A DNA stretch of 64,000 nt from Onchocerca lupi (lineage: Eukaryota > Nematoda > Chromadorea > Rhabditida > Onchocercidae): the NCBI GenBank assembly GCA_028564675.1, contig JAOVVO010000109.1, positions 62,001 to 126,000 on the forward strand, written 5' to 3'. Below are positions 12,201 through 24,999 of the stretch, piece by piece. The notes under the pieces are model-generated. The model worked only from the letters and a program-made list of their open reading frames with translations, searched no databases and had not been told where the DNA came from. Positions within the stretch are counted from its first letter, which is position 1. Every line of letters starts with the position of its first letter. Made by a program: the position numbers and the translations under genes.

Positions 12201-15200
12201 CTGAATTTCTTGCTGATTAGAATGACTTTATCTAAAACATAGGAAAAGGGCAGTTTTGCTTGCAAATGTGAACGAGAGAGTTGGAAATTTCGGACAACTG
12301 AGCTTTAAGATTCGTCTGGTGCTCTGTCATTTCATTATTGACAACAATAGTTATATCATCAGGATAGAAATAGTGAACGAAAGTCGAGAAATCATGTTTT
12401 CCATTATTTGTTGAGAAATTCGGAATGCTGATTTCACGTCGAATGTTAGCCGATCGTAAGCAATAGAATATCATCGACGACTAAGTTTTGGTGCTGAGTG
12501 ATTTCTATGGATTCTGTGAAAAATTGTTTTTGAAAACAAGCATCGAAAAAATCAGTGTAAGATGAACGACAGTAGTAAGTGTTGAAAAATGTATCATCAG
12601 AAGTGAAGAGTTTAACGATGCATCAAGAACAGCATATTAAAGTTAGTACGAAAATCCGAACAAATTAGAATATCATCGTTGTATTTCGCGCTACTATGAT
12701 TGAAGTAGGCCAAAACGAATAATGGAATTTGGGAATAACTCGTGTTACTCCAAATTTTCTGACTCATTTCCTTCTAAAGGTAGGAAGCATAAAAGACGAT
12801 TTAGACAGAAAATAGATGAAGCACTTCAAAGTAAAACTGCTTTAAAATATTTGCATCTATGAAGTTTATTGCCGAAAATGGTAGAGAATGGATCGGATGA
12901 ACTTTTCCGGAATTAGAAATGTATGAGGATGGAAAGTTGTATAGGAAAAGTTTGTCTTGAAACTTGAACAAATGGTCAAAAAGATTTGATACTGTAATCC
13001 ATTCCGCTATCGTAATTGCTATAATTAGTACTGGAAAGTTAGCACAAGCATTTTAACTCGTTTTGTCGGAAGAATCGCTGTTTCAGAAAAATTAATTCCC
13101 CAGGATATGATTGTAGAGTAATTATTTCCAGGATATGATTATAAAATTAGAGTCACTGTTATTTTAAAGCTTAATTGAATGATCATTGCTGGAGAAAACT
13201 AGGTGACAATGAGATTTCTGGAAAACGAAAAAATTTTATGGATTTAAATGAAACACTGGTTTTCTACGCCACTTAAGTTTACGTCTATTTGCAAGTTTTC
13301 GGAATTCTCATGAACAAAAAAGGCATTTATTCAATTCAAAGAAAATTCTTTCTTTATGAAGACCAACCTTCTCATGTTTGGAATAGATGTGATTCTTCTA
13401 TGAGCAATCACATTCATATATGCATAGCTTTTGGGTCTTCATGTGAATCGAGCTGTCGATTTAGGTTAAAACTTGGCGACAAATGAGCAAGATCATTAAT
13501 GAGGAAAGTTCACTTTTCTGTCATATCTCAGATATGCAAACAGTTTAATAGGAACTAGTATGGATAGGAATAATGATATCATCATCCCTTTCGATTTCTT
13601 TGACCAGTTATTGGCCAGTGAATCTCAGCTCTTTTGAGGGCTAAAATTACATTTCAAATAATTCTAAAAATCGATCCTAGTTGAAACCATTCAATTCAAC
13701 GATTAATTTTTCCGCTGTAAAAGAAATCTTCACGAAATGCTTGTTCATTTGAAGCAGTTGTAATGATTGGTGAAAAGATTTCGAATGTGATATCTCAAGG
13801 AATCACATGATAAGATGAAAGCTACATATTTCTCATGGAAAAGAGCTGATAATTCGCATTGGTTTTATGAGTGTTGTTTTAAAAAATAAAAACTCAACAC
13901 CAAGTAAAACAAAAATCAAATGATCTTACTAAAAAATAGTTTACAATAGTTCATATTTAAAATGCAGGCATTATACCGAGCAACAGGTCAAGCATATAAA
14001 CCAGTACCTCCAAAGCAGTCGTCAGTGGTACCGTCGAAAGCGCAAGGTTTTGCTGATAAAGCTAGTAAACATGGCATGGACGAGTTGATTCAAGCGGATC
14101 CGATCAATTTTGATCATGATCATCTTTTTTGCAAATTGCAATCGCTTACTTTGGATTTTCAACTAAATGAACCGATATGCTCATTAGTTAGTCATTCTTT
14201 TATTGAATTTAAAACCACAAAAGAGCAATCGTTTTTTTTTTTTTTTTCTCCGGAAGTTCCGAGTAAGTTAGTGCTTATAAGCTAAAACGATTGAAATTGT
14301 TTTGCAGGGTTGGTTTTCACCTGGACAGGTATTTGTGTTAGACGAATATTGTGCCCGGTATATGGTTCGTGGTTGCCATCGGCATGTTTCATTTCTCAAT
14401 GACTTGCTCAACAAAACTGATGAGGGATTCCTCATAGATCCTACACTTATGCATTATTCATTCGCTTTTTGTGCTTCTCATGTTCATGGCAGTAGGTATC
14501 AGTTTTATTACTCATTTATCATTCGTATATTTGGCAAGCAAATGAATTCAGTTTTGTTGATTCTCCAAGATTACCTATAATCGGTACTGCAGATTCCATA
14601 TAAGGATGTTATGCTTGTTTGTCTAAAAGAGCCAAATATGTCTTCGATGAGGAAGTTTTGATTTAGCTTTAAATTATTTGCATCAATGTATCCCTTGTAG
14701 TTTATTGATGATGCAAACTGTTTAGGTCCCAAATGATTAGAATTTGGCATATCTTAGATTGTTAAAATTTCTAGAAATATTTCCATCGTTCGTTGAATAA
14801 TCCGATTGCAACCATTCTCATGCAGCTGAGAAGTACCAAAAATGAACTTTGAAATGTTTGATAAAAAATCTGAAATAACATAATTTGAAATCTCTTAATT
14901 GTATTTCAAAATTCTGTCACGTTTTGTTCGCAAATATGATCTATTTACAAATGTAAAAATTATATCATGCCTTAATATGGTAAAATAATTGTGCATTAAT
15001 GTTGAGATGTTGCAGAATCGTCTTTTTAGAATTGATTTATGTGGGCTTTTCATCAAAGTTCTTTTCATTTAGATTGTTTCACATTCTTTTGGTTTCAGGC
15101 CAGATGGAGTGGGAACAGTTACATTAGAAGAGAAAGAGAAATTTCAGGATGTTAAAGAAAGATTAAGAACGTTACTTGAAAAGCAGATCACAAATTTTAG

Positions 15201-18200
15201 GTATGATTTCGTTTGAGCTGCATTTTTCACTGTACCATTCCATACATGACATTAGTTCTAAATACAAAAACACAGATATACAATAATGATTAGTTTGCTG
15301 TTGAATAAAAAGGAAATTTTTGCAGGTATTGTTTTCCTTTTGGTCGACCTGAAGGGGCATTGAAAGGAACGTTATCGTTACTTGAAAGAGTTAGTATAAT
15401 TTTCTTTAATTATCTTTTTTTTTTTTATCTTTTTCTGTTTTTGGTTATTTTCATTCGATAGCTGTTATATAGGTCCTAATGAAAGACGTGGTTTCACCGG
15501 TGCCTCCAGAAGAAGTTCGAAACGTCATCAGAAAATGCCTTCAAGATGCAGCCTTAGTCAACTATACTCGAATCTGCAATGAAGCGAAGCTTGAGCGTGA
15601 GGTTTTACACCAAGGTTACTCCAACAGACAGTTATGCGTTTTGCATGCAGTGCTATATTCAAGAGCATGCTTTAGTCATTAACGCAGAAAATTTCTTAGG
15701 GAGAATATTTCATGAATTCAGTGAATCTTGCTGAAAATACGGATAATATAGTTTTGTTTAGGACACTTTTTTTTTCTTTTTTTGTAACAAAAGGCTTCAT
15801 TTGTGCGATAACAAAACTTGCTTCTTGGATTTTCGAAAGCGTTCGTTCTTATAGACGTCATCACTGGATTACTTGTTAGAATAGAGAAATGATTTAGAAA
15901 TACTAGAAAATATGCATGAATTAATGGTGGGATATTTTTTGTTTGTTAAATGCAAACAGTTGTAATACCTTTATTGCACAAATTTAGGATCGAAAAGATT
16001 TTCTCGATATGCACAGAATGTGTAAACTAATACAAACTTACCGCATATTTCTTGATACAGTCATAACAGTGATAAAATTTTAGAGCGTATGGGTACAGAT
16101 GTTAGTCCTCAGCAGAGGATTGAAGACATGATACGGGTTACAGAATATTGCATTGATTTGTTACGAGAAACCGAAGAACATCATGGTGATGTATGTTTTT
16201 TTTCATTTATTTGAAAAGCTGTTTCTTTTTCTCAAGTTACTTTACTTTGCATGTTATTGCTTTTATACAAATTTTTAAAAGCACGTAATTTGCCTGCAGG
16301 CATTCACTTGGTTCAGTGATCTTCTTGCTGACCATTCAGAAATCTTTTGGTCACTTTATTCGGTGGATTTGGATGCAGCGTTGAATGTGCAACCTCCAGA
16401 CTCGTGGGATTCATTTCCATTGTTCCAACTATTGAATGATTTTTTGAGTAACAATCGTAAGTTGCGATAGTTACCTTTGGCAGGCAATTTTTTAAAAATT
16501 TTCTTACAAAATTATAAGGCTGTTAATCGGTTTGGTTGAATATTTATTATTTGGTAATCGATTCACTATGAAGATCCGTGGAGGAGAAGTTTGTATTGTA
16601 TAGAGGGATCCACAGAGCAAATTTTATCTTTTGATTTTCTTCATCTTATTTTTAAAATTATCAATTCTAATGATATAAAAAAATGCTATCCATAGACAAT
16701 GCCTGATGAGTACAGAATCATTGCAATCACTCTCACATTAAAGTTTCTGCTTGTTATTGTAGCTATTCAGGTTGCAACAAAGATTTATATTACTGTTAAG
16801 TCCAAATACAGGAATACATTACATATTTAGCACCTCATCAGATCTTGATAATTCAGTGAGCTGAAAGGATAAATTTTGTATATGTGGCTGTGTACAAGAA
16901 CTATATCTGAGTGGCGATATGGACTAATTACTTCCATTCACAATCATCTGGAGAAAGCATATGTGAAAATCGTTTTCTAAGCTTTTATTTTATACACTTT
17001 TTTATTTATAGCTCATCTCAAAAATGGCATTTTTCATACAAAATTGATCCAGCAATTCTCAACTAAAGTAGTACGTTATGTCGACTTGATGGAGCAGTCA
17101 ATAGCGCAGTCTATCGAGAGAGGTTTCTCACGAGAAAGATGGGAAGTACGCAAGTAAGATTGTAATTTTTTGTTTCTGAAAAAACGTGTTTTGATTTAAC
17201 GTATTGACATAACTTCAACTTGATACCTGTTGTATTTCTTGTATCTATCAAAAACAAACATAATTTCATATATGTAAAATTCTTTTAGAGATGGTTGTGC
17301 AACATCTGAAGATACTTACTGGAAACTAGATGCTTTACAAATTTTCATACATGATTTGAATTGGCCAGAGGAAGAGTTTTCGAAATATTTGCAAATTAGA
17401 ATGAAAGCCTTAGCAAGCGAAATGATCAGCAAATGCACCAATTGGTATGTTTTAAGCTGGGCAAAAATAGCTAACATGATTTTGATATGCTTTATTCTGC
17501 CACATTAACTTGAATTGTTTCAGTACTTACCAATGTTTTGATTCGTACATGCAACGAGCGCGAAAATCAACAGATTATATTCTGCCTTTAGAAGTTTGCG
17601 TTATGATCAACGTAATCTTCTCATCGAAATCTCGAGCGGCTAAAATGGCAATAGATTCGGGAGAAGTGTGTTTATCTATTTTATTCAGTAAATAAATAAG
17701 TTGAAATCCTTTATTGAACATTGGCAACGTTGCATGTTCTTCAGTCAACTGAATTGACAAAACAGCTCACAGATATTTTTTTTACTTTCAAAAATCTAAA
17801 AGTTTTGAATCAAATCAGTTCACAGTATTAAAATTTTGAATCATATCAGGTCACAAGTCTATCCATCTAATTTTCGCTATACGTAGATTTTTCAGTTAAT
17901 TAGGTAAGGCAGGTTGTGTGAATCAGAATCTTTTTTATGGATCATTTGTATAAGGGACATTGGGAGTTTTATTTTCCATAAATTTTTTGTGGAAGTTTTG
18001 AGTAGTTGCTGTTCTTTCCTTCGTTTTGGACTTTAACAGATAAAGAAATCTTATTTTGACTTTCATCATCAATTTTTATTTTTAGTACAAATATCAATCG
18101 AAATTGGATGAAACCTTGGACACTATGCTGAAAGATATGGAAACATGCATTGAAGACAAGGTACGATCTTCATTCATAACGTAAAGTATTTACAAAATTT

Positions 18201-19799
18201 TATGAGTGCAGAGAAATAATCATCAGCAGTCAGACCAACAAGTAGATTAAGAAACGATTCATTTAGTATTTTGAGCTTCCTTCTGGATCCACATATAGTC
18301 ATAACTTATGTAATTGATTGGACTACAGAAGATCGCAAATTGATGGCAAAATTCTGACAGTTATCATTTTTTTTTTTTTTTTTTTGAAATTCGATCTAAT
18401 AAACAAAGAAAATTTATTTTAAATAGCTAAAATGTAGTATGATTGTTTTAGCTATTGTCTGTTTTGGAATATGTTCTCTCCCGATTGGCTCGTTATGACG
18501 AAGGAAATCCGATCGGCGCGATTCTCTCCATTGCAGTATATTTTTGCAATTTAATTTTACTAAAACTTTTTTGCCAGAAATTTTGTGGTAAATTTACATT
18601 TTTTTTCGGAGAATTATTTTAGCCAAAGCCAACAACCATCTTCAACAAAATGAAAAATATAGTTGGTGAACAAGGGATTGTTGGTAATTTGACGGGTAGC
18701 GTTGCATCATCGCCACAAAATGCGGTATTTTTGTGAAATTTTGTTTTATCGTCTGTGAAATGCACAAATTTTAAAGGAAAATGGAGAAGCTACCCTTTGT
18801 TTTATAAGTTAGAATTATTCAGTTTCAGAAACCGATTGTAAGTCAACCTCAAAACTCAGGTCATTATGGACATTCTTATGTAAATTTCATGCGGGTATGT
18901 ACGGAGCAGTTGAGGCAGGTTGTAATCGACGAGCTATGGGTCAATGCTCTATTTGAAGTAAGTCATTTAATTTTTTCACTTTACGAAGGCGAAAATTGGT
19001 GGCAGGAATATGGCAAGGAAATTGGGGCAAAATGTATAAAACAAATACTTCATCAATTTTTCTGATTTGAGCAAGTAAATTACCTTTTTATTGGAAGATT
19101 TTTGCAGACTGTAATGAAGACGGAAAGACTTATTTTTGCTAACCTATCAGCTGTGGAGTTTTTGAGAAGGAATTAAGTTTTTCAATATGGATCTTGGTGG
19201 CTGGTATATGGTTTATTTTTATTTTTTTTTTCATTTTTTTTTAGCATTGGTACGAGGGGCAGATGAAAATGATTAATGATTGGCTGACCGAGAGGCTCCA
19301 GCAGTCCCTCTCGCCGTATCAGTTAACGTGTCTTTCTTTCATGGTCAAGGTAAAGTTAATTGAACATTAGATATTAGTTCTCAATTTTTTTTCTCTTATC
19401 AGGATTAGTAGTTAATAATTAACGGTAAACTATTTTTGCGATAAATGAACATGTTACTTGTAGTCTTTTTGACTTTTGCAATACGACTGTTGAAGCAAAG
19501 CACTGGCGAATATGATCTACATGAGATCCATTACTACGTGTAGTAATTTCTAGAAAATATATTCCGATTCGGAGTTACAAGGTGTTGATGATGAACGACT
19601 CAACAGCAAAATTTATCAGTCGATAACGAGAAGACTGCAAATTGAAGAGGCAAATTGTGCATTGAATGACAATGCTTCTGGGCATGCAAACACATCGATC
19701 AGCAATCATGCACTTATTGATAACGCCACTCAAGCAGTTACGAATGTCAGTAGTTTGGTGGAGGGCGCCAGTGCCAAAATGTTTTCTCTTTTCAAATAA
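3283..19799 (+). CDS. unc-31: UNC-31 / CAPS, calcium-dependent secretion activator (34 exons, ~1392 aa)
   Basis: This cytosolic protein primes dense-core vesicles for Ca2+-triggered release of neuropeptides and monoamines, acting with SNAREs and PI(4,5)P2. Exons: 3283-3354, 3501-3644, 3751-3923, 4738-4861, 5060-5173, 5331-5402, 5701-5846, 6038-6167, 6306-6386, 6754-6920, 7420-7440, 7864-7899, 8792-8891, 9152-9273, 9572-9683, 10156-10362, 10595-10706, 10919-11022, 13968-14186, 14308-14495, 15099-15200, 15326-15389, 15473-15596, 16084-16190, 16300-16456, 17012-17153, 17289-17444, 17524-17665, 18086-18160, 18452-18535, 18623-18724, 18829-18957, 19245-19349, 19554-19799. All phases join and no internal stop remains. 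The N terminus MLGASSSEEEDDD is typical of the family. A C2-like domain (about 450-575) is followed by a PH domain (about 585-685, with WKKWKKRFF) and the CAPS/MUN region (about 815-1200, with PPDSWDSFPLFQLLNDFL and RYVDLMEQSIAQSI). About 1390 residues matches the family. The least certain parts are exons 11, 12 and 31 and the acceptor of exon 8. Confidence 0.96.
4264..4540. repeat. Diverged direct repeat in unc-31 intron 3
   Basis: Two copies of an ~80-base segment start near 4264 and 4451, about 188 bases apart. Both contain TTGTTCATT, CAACGTT, TCACCGATT and AACGTTGCATTCGA in the same order. Between them are a short palindrome (about 4336-4367, gtaggcatat pairing with atatgcctac) and an inverted pair caccTGTGacaggtg. 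This looks like a decayed tandem or mobile repeat; no open frame or transposase is seen. Confidence 0.6.
7420..7899 (+). other. Two micro-exons of unc-31 (21 nt and 36 nt)
   Basis: Exon 11 (7420-7440, SASSKAK plus part of a codon) follows a strong ttttcag acceptor. Exon 12 (7864-7899, SRSIEDLSLFN) follows tttag. Each enters and leaves in phase 2 and is a multiple of three. They encode a Ser/Lys/Arg-rich linker just before the C2 domain, where CAPS proteins vary. They could be skipped without changing the frame, so they are good candidates for cassette exons. Confidence 0.65.
11023..13967 (+). other. Large intron 18 of unc-31 (2.9 kb)
   Basis: This is the longest intron of the gene. It lies between the last PH-domain exon and the exon beginning ALYRATGQAYKP. 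It has no coding exon I can support. It contains a 54-bp tandem repeat (11719-11853) and a short doublet, ccaggatatgatt, at 13100-13112 and 13128-13140. Confidence 0.7.
11719..11853. repeat. 54-bp imperfect tandem repeat, about 2.5 copies
   Basis: Units start at 11719, 11773 and 11827 with GATTGAATGA, GATTGAATGA and GATCGAATGA. The first two are alike along their length, including ATTATCATTCA and CCATGA; the third decays after about 25 bases. Each of the first two carries a short inverted pair (gaatga...tcattc), so each could fold into a small hairpin. Confidence 0.75.
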
Positions 19800-20779
19800 A
19801 TTGGTTATGAAGATGTAAATGGATTTGAATAATTCGCTTAAACTAGTAACAAGACATGTCAGCTTCAGAATTCTTTCAATTTTGGGCCATAAAAAGCATG
19901 AATACAACTGGTTATCATTGTTGAAGCAATATTCGTTACTAGGAATTTCTTGGTCAACTAAAGAACTGAACACATGGATTAAGAGGAGTAATAGGATTGA
20001 ATACTGATGTGGATTTGGGATGTCGTCTGCCCCTTCGACTTGATGATAACACTAATATCATCGGCTCAGTGTATCCTTCGAATTGATGGAACAAAATTTC
20101 TGCACAATCACTCCGCCATCAGCCAAACACTGTTATGCAAAAAAGGGAAACATTGGGTAGAGTGTCACAGGAATGAAATACTTGTGTATGGGAGCAAGCC
20201 TCTACTTAAACATGATGTTTCCGTTGAAATCAGTAACTTTCCTTTTACTGGTTAAAAGAGGAGGTAACTCCTCTTATAAATTATGAATGGTCTTCGACTA
20301 TTTCGACAATATTTCGAAAAGTCATCTTGGTCCGACAGCGTTGGCATATCTCAAATGCATTTATTACAAACCTTATTTTTCTTAAAATGCATCATCCCCC
20401 AACGATTTAATTTTATTCCTTGTAAATATATATGAATTCTAGCGATAATAGCTAAATAAAGATGTGAAAGACATGAGATGAAAATAAACACTATAAGAGC
20501 AAATTTACAGAATTACTAAAGGAATGAATAAGTGTTACCAAGTCAGTTTGACTTCCAAGTCAGAATCACCAAAGCAAGCTTGTAAGGATGATAAGCAAAT
20601 GATTACTGATGAAATGAAACGGTCATTTAAAAAACATTTGATCGGAAAAATTATAATCATAAATGGATGGAATGGAAGCAAAAATACCTGACCTCGGGAA
20701 GTATGGAAATGACGATGACACATCTCACACAACAAAGGATGTCAAGAATGGAAAGTGAAGCAGTGGAATCATGCATGTC
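19800..20779. other. Convergent 3' UTR region between unc-31 and the MFS gene
   Basis: Only 980 bases separate the two facing stop codons. No coding sequence is supported; the open frame at 20007-20255 has no homology I recognise. On the plus strand AATAAA at 20455-20460 is a fair poly(A) signal for unc-31. On the minus strand AATAAA (TTTATT on plus, at 20360-20365 and 20412-20417) could serve the opposite gene, so the two 3' UTRs probably overlap. Confidence 0.55.
20455..20460 (+). terminator. Candidate poly(A) signal of unc-31
   Basis: AATAAA lies about 655 bases after the UNC-31 stop codon at 19797-19799. It is the clearest signal in this convergent gap, but the cleavage site is inferred. 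Confidence 0.45.
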
Positions 20780-23700
20780 TTATTTATAGCATCTATCTAT
20801 AAGTCCATTCAGTGAAATATCTTCGGCAGAAGAATCACTATCAGAAATATCAAATCTACCATCACTTTTGTCCACCAAAACTATATAGTCACCGTTTCGT
20901 ATTTTGCTCTGTCCAGCGGTTTCGCGGTTGACTTCTGAATTTGCACAACTTGAGAATTGCTTTATGGCATTAAGACGTACTGTAACCCTGGCAGTACGTA
21001 TAACCATAATCAGTACAATGTAGGCAAAGAGAAATGAAACACAAACAACTACAAAAAGCACTACTGCTGTAGAACAAATATAAATGGAGAAAGTAATAAT
21101 ACAAGGAAGAATGAGGCGTCCGAGGGATATACCGACAGCATATAGTAGACTTAGTGAGAGATGGCTTGATAATTCCTGTTTAGCTAGCCAACAAAACAAG
21201 AAAGGTGACAGCGGTCCCAAAGATAAGCCTGCAATATTAAATTCGTGCATCATTTAAATATTTAGCAATTGCCTTTCCCACAGCATTTTTAGTGGTGTGC
21301 ATCTACAATGGCACTTTCTTGATCCATAAAATAAAATAAGACTTAGTTAATAGAGAAACTGGAATTTTGGGATTGAAACTAACCTAAAATAAACATTGTG
21401 CAAAGTACAGCAGAAAATGTACGCGCACTTGCAGCAACATATCCAGCAACTGCTGCAGAAAAAAACACGAAATTTGACAAGCGACCGATGTTAATAAATT
21501 TAGTCCTACAACATATCTAATTCAAGTCAGACATTAGAAATGCAGTAAAGATGATTTCATAAATGCAAAGGATTGACTAAAGATTGTTTATCGAAATATG
21601 AACATTAAAACTCACATTAATACGAATAGCACCCTCACTGTAACAATGCCGAGCCAGAAAGCTGATGCAAGAAAAAGCCCATTTCGTTGAGAAAAACTTA
21701 ATTCTGGTCTGAATAAAGCATAGAAAGTCAAGCTTTCTCCAACAACGCGTTCGATACCACCCGCCAACAAAAAAAACAAGACAGAATAAGTACGCCATGA
21801 GATTGCCATTTTCTTCCAATCCGCAAATAGATTTGGAGACGCCTAAAGCCACGAAATATATTTTATAGATGTTGCAAACAAAGACGAAATTCTAATCTCT
21901 TAAACAAAAAACGCAATTTAGTTTCGAACATTCTGCATAGATGCACAACAGTGTTAAGCATCGCAAAGAATTTACGCAAGGCACCAAAATTGGGAAGAGA
22001 AGTACTGCGAAGTTCGCAATCACTTTTCTCCTCTCACCTCTTCCAGCAAATAGTTCAACTAAACACATATCTTCAATAAATTCCTTTTAACAGTTGTTAC
22101 AAGGCTAGATTTCCAGTATGATATTCCTAATCTATGTTAATCAAAGTTACTAGAAACTTGCCAAAACAAGACAAAATTCATTACAAAACATCAACAAAAG
22201 CCATATAAAACTTGAAGAAAGTTCTTTAATACAACCTCTACGATTTGCAAACTGGATACTGTGATAGAATTGCCATTACAGATAGAAGCAATGAAACATA
22301 ACGATAAATAGCAGAGACCCAAAAATGTCGCCAGGGCATACACTATATGAAAATTTTGAAATGGACCAAACTGAAATACACGATATATGATAATAAATAT
22401 GGAATGAAAGTGAAGAAAAATAGACTTACTTCCTGTTCTAAACTCTCCAATATCCATAAATTGTTGAGTGGTAGGATGCCAACATTCCAGTTCAGTCCCG
22501 AAAATGAAAAAGATACATCACTGAATATGAAATTAGCAGTAACATTGTTTGTTTTTGTCAGTGAATAAAATACGGAGGCTGTGTTATTAACGGTTATCGT
22601 TTCGGTTTGATCCATGCTTCTTGCACTTCCTTTATCATTTTTTCCCAGATAAGGAAATGATGATGTATGGAAGATACTAACATAAGCAGCACTTGTATTA
22701 GAATGCGCAAAGTTATTTTGATTTCGTGCGGATTCTTGAACACCGGAATATCTAAACGACGACTTCATTTAATTCCACAGCAACTGACAGCTCTGTTGAA
22801 GTTAATTTTTGGTTCGGGGAGAAAAAATCTTAGTGCTTCATTTCCCTGCTAAGTTAGTTGCAAATTCTAATAAGAAATTCAAGTTTCAATAATAAACTTA
22901 CTCGTTGGAATATAAAGAACTGTTTTTCACCAAACTCTGTCTTTCTTCCTTTGATTTTATACGTTCCATAGCCTCTTTTCGTTTCAGCACATTTTCTTGA
23001 GTTTTAGGTTCTGCAATCAATTCAACTCCAACAACATGGTCAGGCCTTAAACACAATTAAAACCAGAATATGAATTAATATACACACAACAAACGCTACA
23101 ACAAATAACATTCTAGCTATATTACATCACTTCTTTTTTCTCCTTTCTCAAGCAAATTTAGGAAAAAACAAAAGGATCAATATTTCTAAAATTTTCAGAA
23201 TATAAAGAGTTTTGGAGCCATAATCCAAAAAGAAAAACCTTAATCCAATCTCCTAAATGAGGAAAGATATTTTAGAAAAGACCACTATCCCATACAATCT
23301 TGATGCTCGAGGCTATAAAATTAAATATGTATAAGAAATCCTAACAGAAAAATTGCCTCAAAGACTTTGAAGTGGCCAATTCGTTTGAAATACTGGATTT
23401 AAAGAATATATCATCGCCAGACTGTTCAGATAATAAATTCATTTCCCGCTTCATTAGCAAATGATTAAACACATTATGATTATCTGGCAATTTACTGAAA
23501 TGTGAATATGGAACAGCAGCACCAGAAAGGATGAAAGTACTTAATAGTGACATTAGAAATATTCCAGCTGCAAACAGTGCATGCATAGCAAATACTGCTC
23601 GCGTTCCAAAATCACTCTCACACAAAACTATCAGACCACCTGGAAAATATATGATCATAAGGTTTAATCATCGGACTGTACATCACTACCGATTATCGAG

Positions 23701-24999
23701 TATAATTCGGCATATTATGAAAGAAATAAAATAGCACAACACAAACCTCTAAAAATTGTCCCGTGAAAACACCCTGATAAGAGCGAATACAAATAAGCAA
23801 TCAATGCAGTTTTAGAAAATCCTAATAAAGCCGTAATTATGATTGTTCCAAATAATGAAAAGAGTAACAACAATATTGGATTCATCCATGAAAATAATCG
23901 ACTCACTAAAATAATTAAAAAATACTTTTTGTTTTAACAGAAAGTTTTGCAAGCAAAATTGCAAATGTAGATTTAGAACTTAATTAAAAATATGGAACTT
24001 GCTAGAATTTTAAAGAAAAAGTTACCAATGGAGCATCCTACGAGAAACCCAAAAGCAGTAATACATAAAAGAAAAACGACAAACAAGCAATTACTGGCAT
24101 AAATATTGACAATCATGTTCGGCATTGTGATGCCTTGAACAGAAGTTAAAATACCCTGCAAAGTATCATCCGAATCATGAAAATTATATTAATACTCCAG
24201 TTGTAAAACAATAAGCTAGTCGACAACTTCAGAAAGATCACAGCTGTGAATTCTGTAATCTCAAATGAGCAACTGGAGGAAGCATATATATACACCTTCC
24301 TTTGGAAGCACTAATTCCTCAACTTTTATGATTCGCTACAAGAGTTAGCGTTAATGCTTTTGCGTTTTACTTCATATTTTAAAAAGATAAATTACTAGTG
24401 CAATGAATAAAAAAGAGAGGAGCACATCTCGACAGGTAATTTCATTATTTCTTCGCCTGATAATTGTTTTTTGCTTCTGAGCGCTTCCCAATAATCTGTG
24501 CTATAATGAAAAAGTTGACGTTTACGTCTAAAAAATAGTCGTTATCATAAATCTCAGCATACTTTATTTCCTGATTAATTGACAGTCTACAAGGTTTCGA
24601 ACTCAAAATCTATAGAATGGCGGTAACCGTAATCAGCTCTGATGTATCCAATATGTAAACCAAACTTTTCTTTTATCGGAAAAACACTCACATAAACAAT
24701 GTTTGAGTCATTTTCCTCATCGTCTGTAGATGTGCAAATTTCATCAGCCTTTGAATTCCGAAAAATAAGTCCAAGTGAAGTCCTCTTCTTTTTTAAATCA
24801 TTGTGCTGACTTTCCTGACCTGACGTTAGCACTAGAAAAAAAAAAAGATATAATAAAGGACATAATAAAAAGCGACAAAATAAATATAAAAAACAAAACT
24901 GCATTACGCCGATCTTAATAAACGTTTCACATTTTCATACTTATCACCATAAAGTAACAGAAAGAAACAATCCTCACCATTATTCATGTCTCTGTACAT
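20780..24999 (-). CDS. Major facilitator superfamily transporter, MFSD4/NaGLT1-like (12 exons, ~742 aa)
   Basis: Predicted 12-helix membrane carrier; relatives include sodium-dependent glucose transporter 1, but the substrate here is unknown. Exons on the minus strand: 24999-24978, 24831-24692, 24500-24396, 24155-24026, 23905-23747, 23639-23366, 23045-22902, 22751-22430, 22370-22236, 21842-21616, 21505-21384, 21228-20780. An acidic, Lys-rich N-terminal tail leads into TM1 (DVLLSFLFIALGILTSVQGI, about 78-100). TM4-5 (GCFHGTIFRGG and FGTRAVFAMHALFAAGIFL) align by eye with the MFSD4 segment G-x-DT-x-N...LHFFVG. A loop of about 210 residues (about 225-435) with Asn-Xaa-Thr sites follows, then TM6 (FQNFHIVYALATFLGLCYL) and six further helices. 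The tail is acidic and Ser-rich. Uncertain points: the weak donor at 23366 and the start. The ATG chosen at 24999 follows acceptor ttcaag (25042); extra upstream exons may exist. Confidence 0.72.

Noticed and set aside
20463..20485. Twelve-base likeness to the 5' end of miR-71 (tgaaagacatg)
   Set aside because: The rest of the mature sequence does not match and no complementary arm lies nearby, so no hairpin forms.
24587..24904. A 105-residue minus-strand frame starting MQFCFLYLF that could be a secreted protein
   Set aside because: Its hydrophobic start is the pyrimidine-rich intron before the acceptor at 24832; only the part from 24831 to 24692 is exon, ending at a strong GTGAGT donor.
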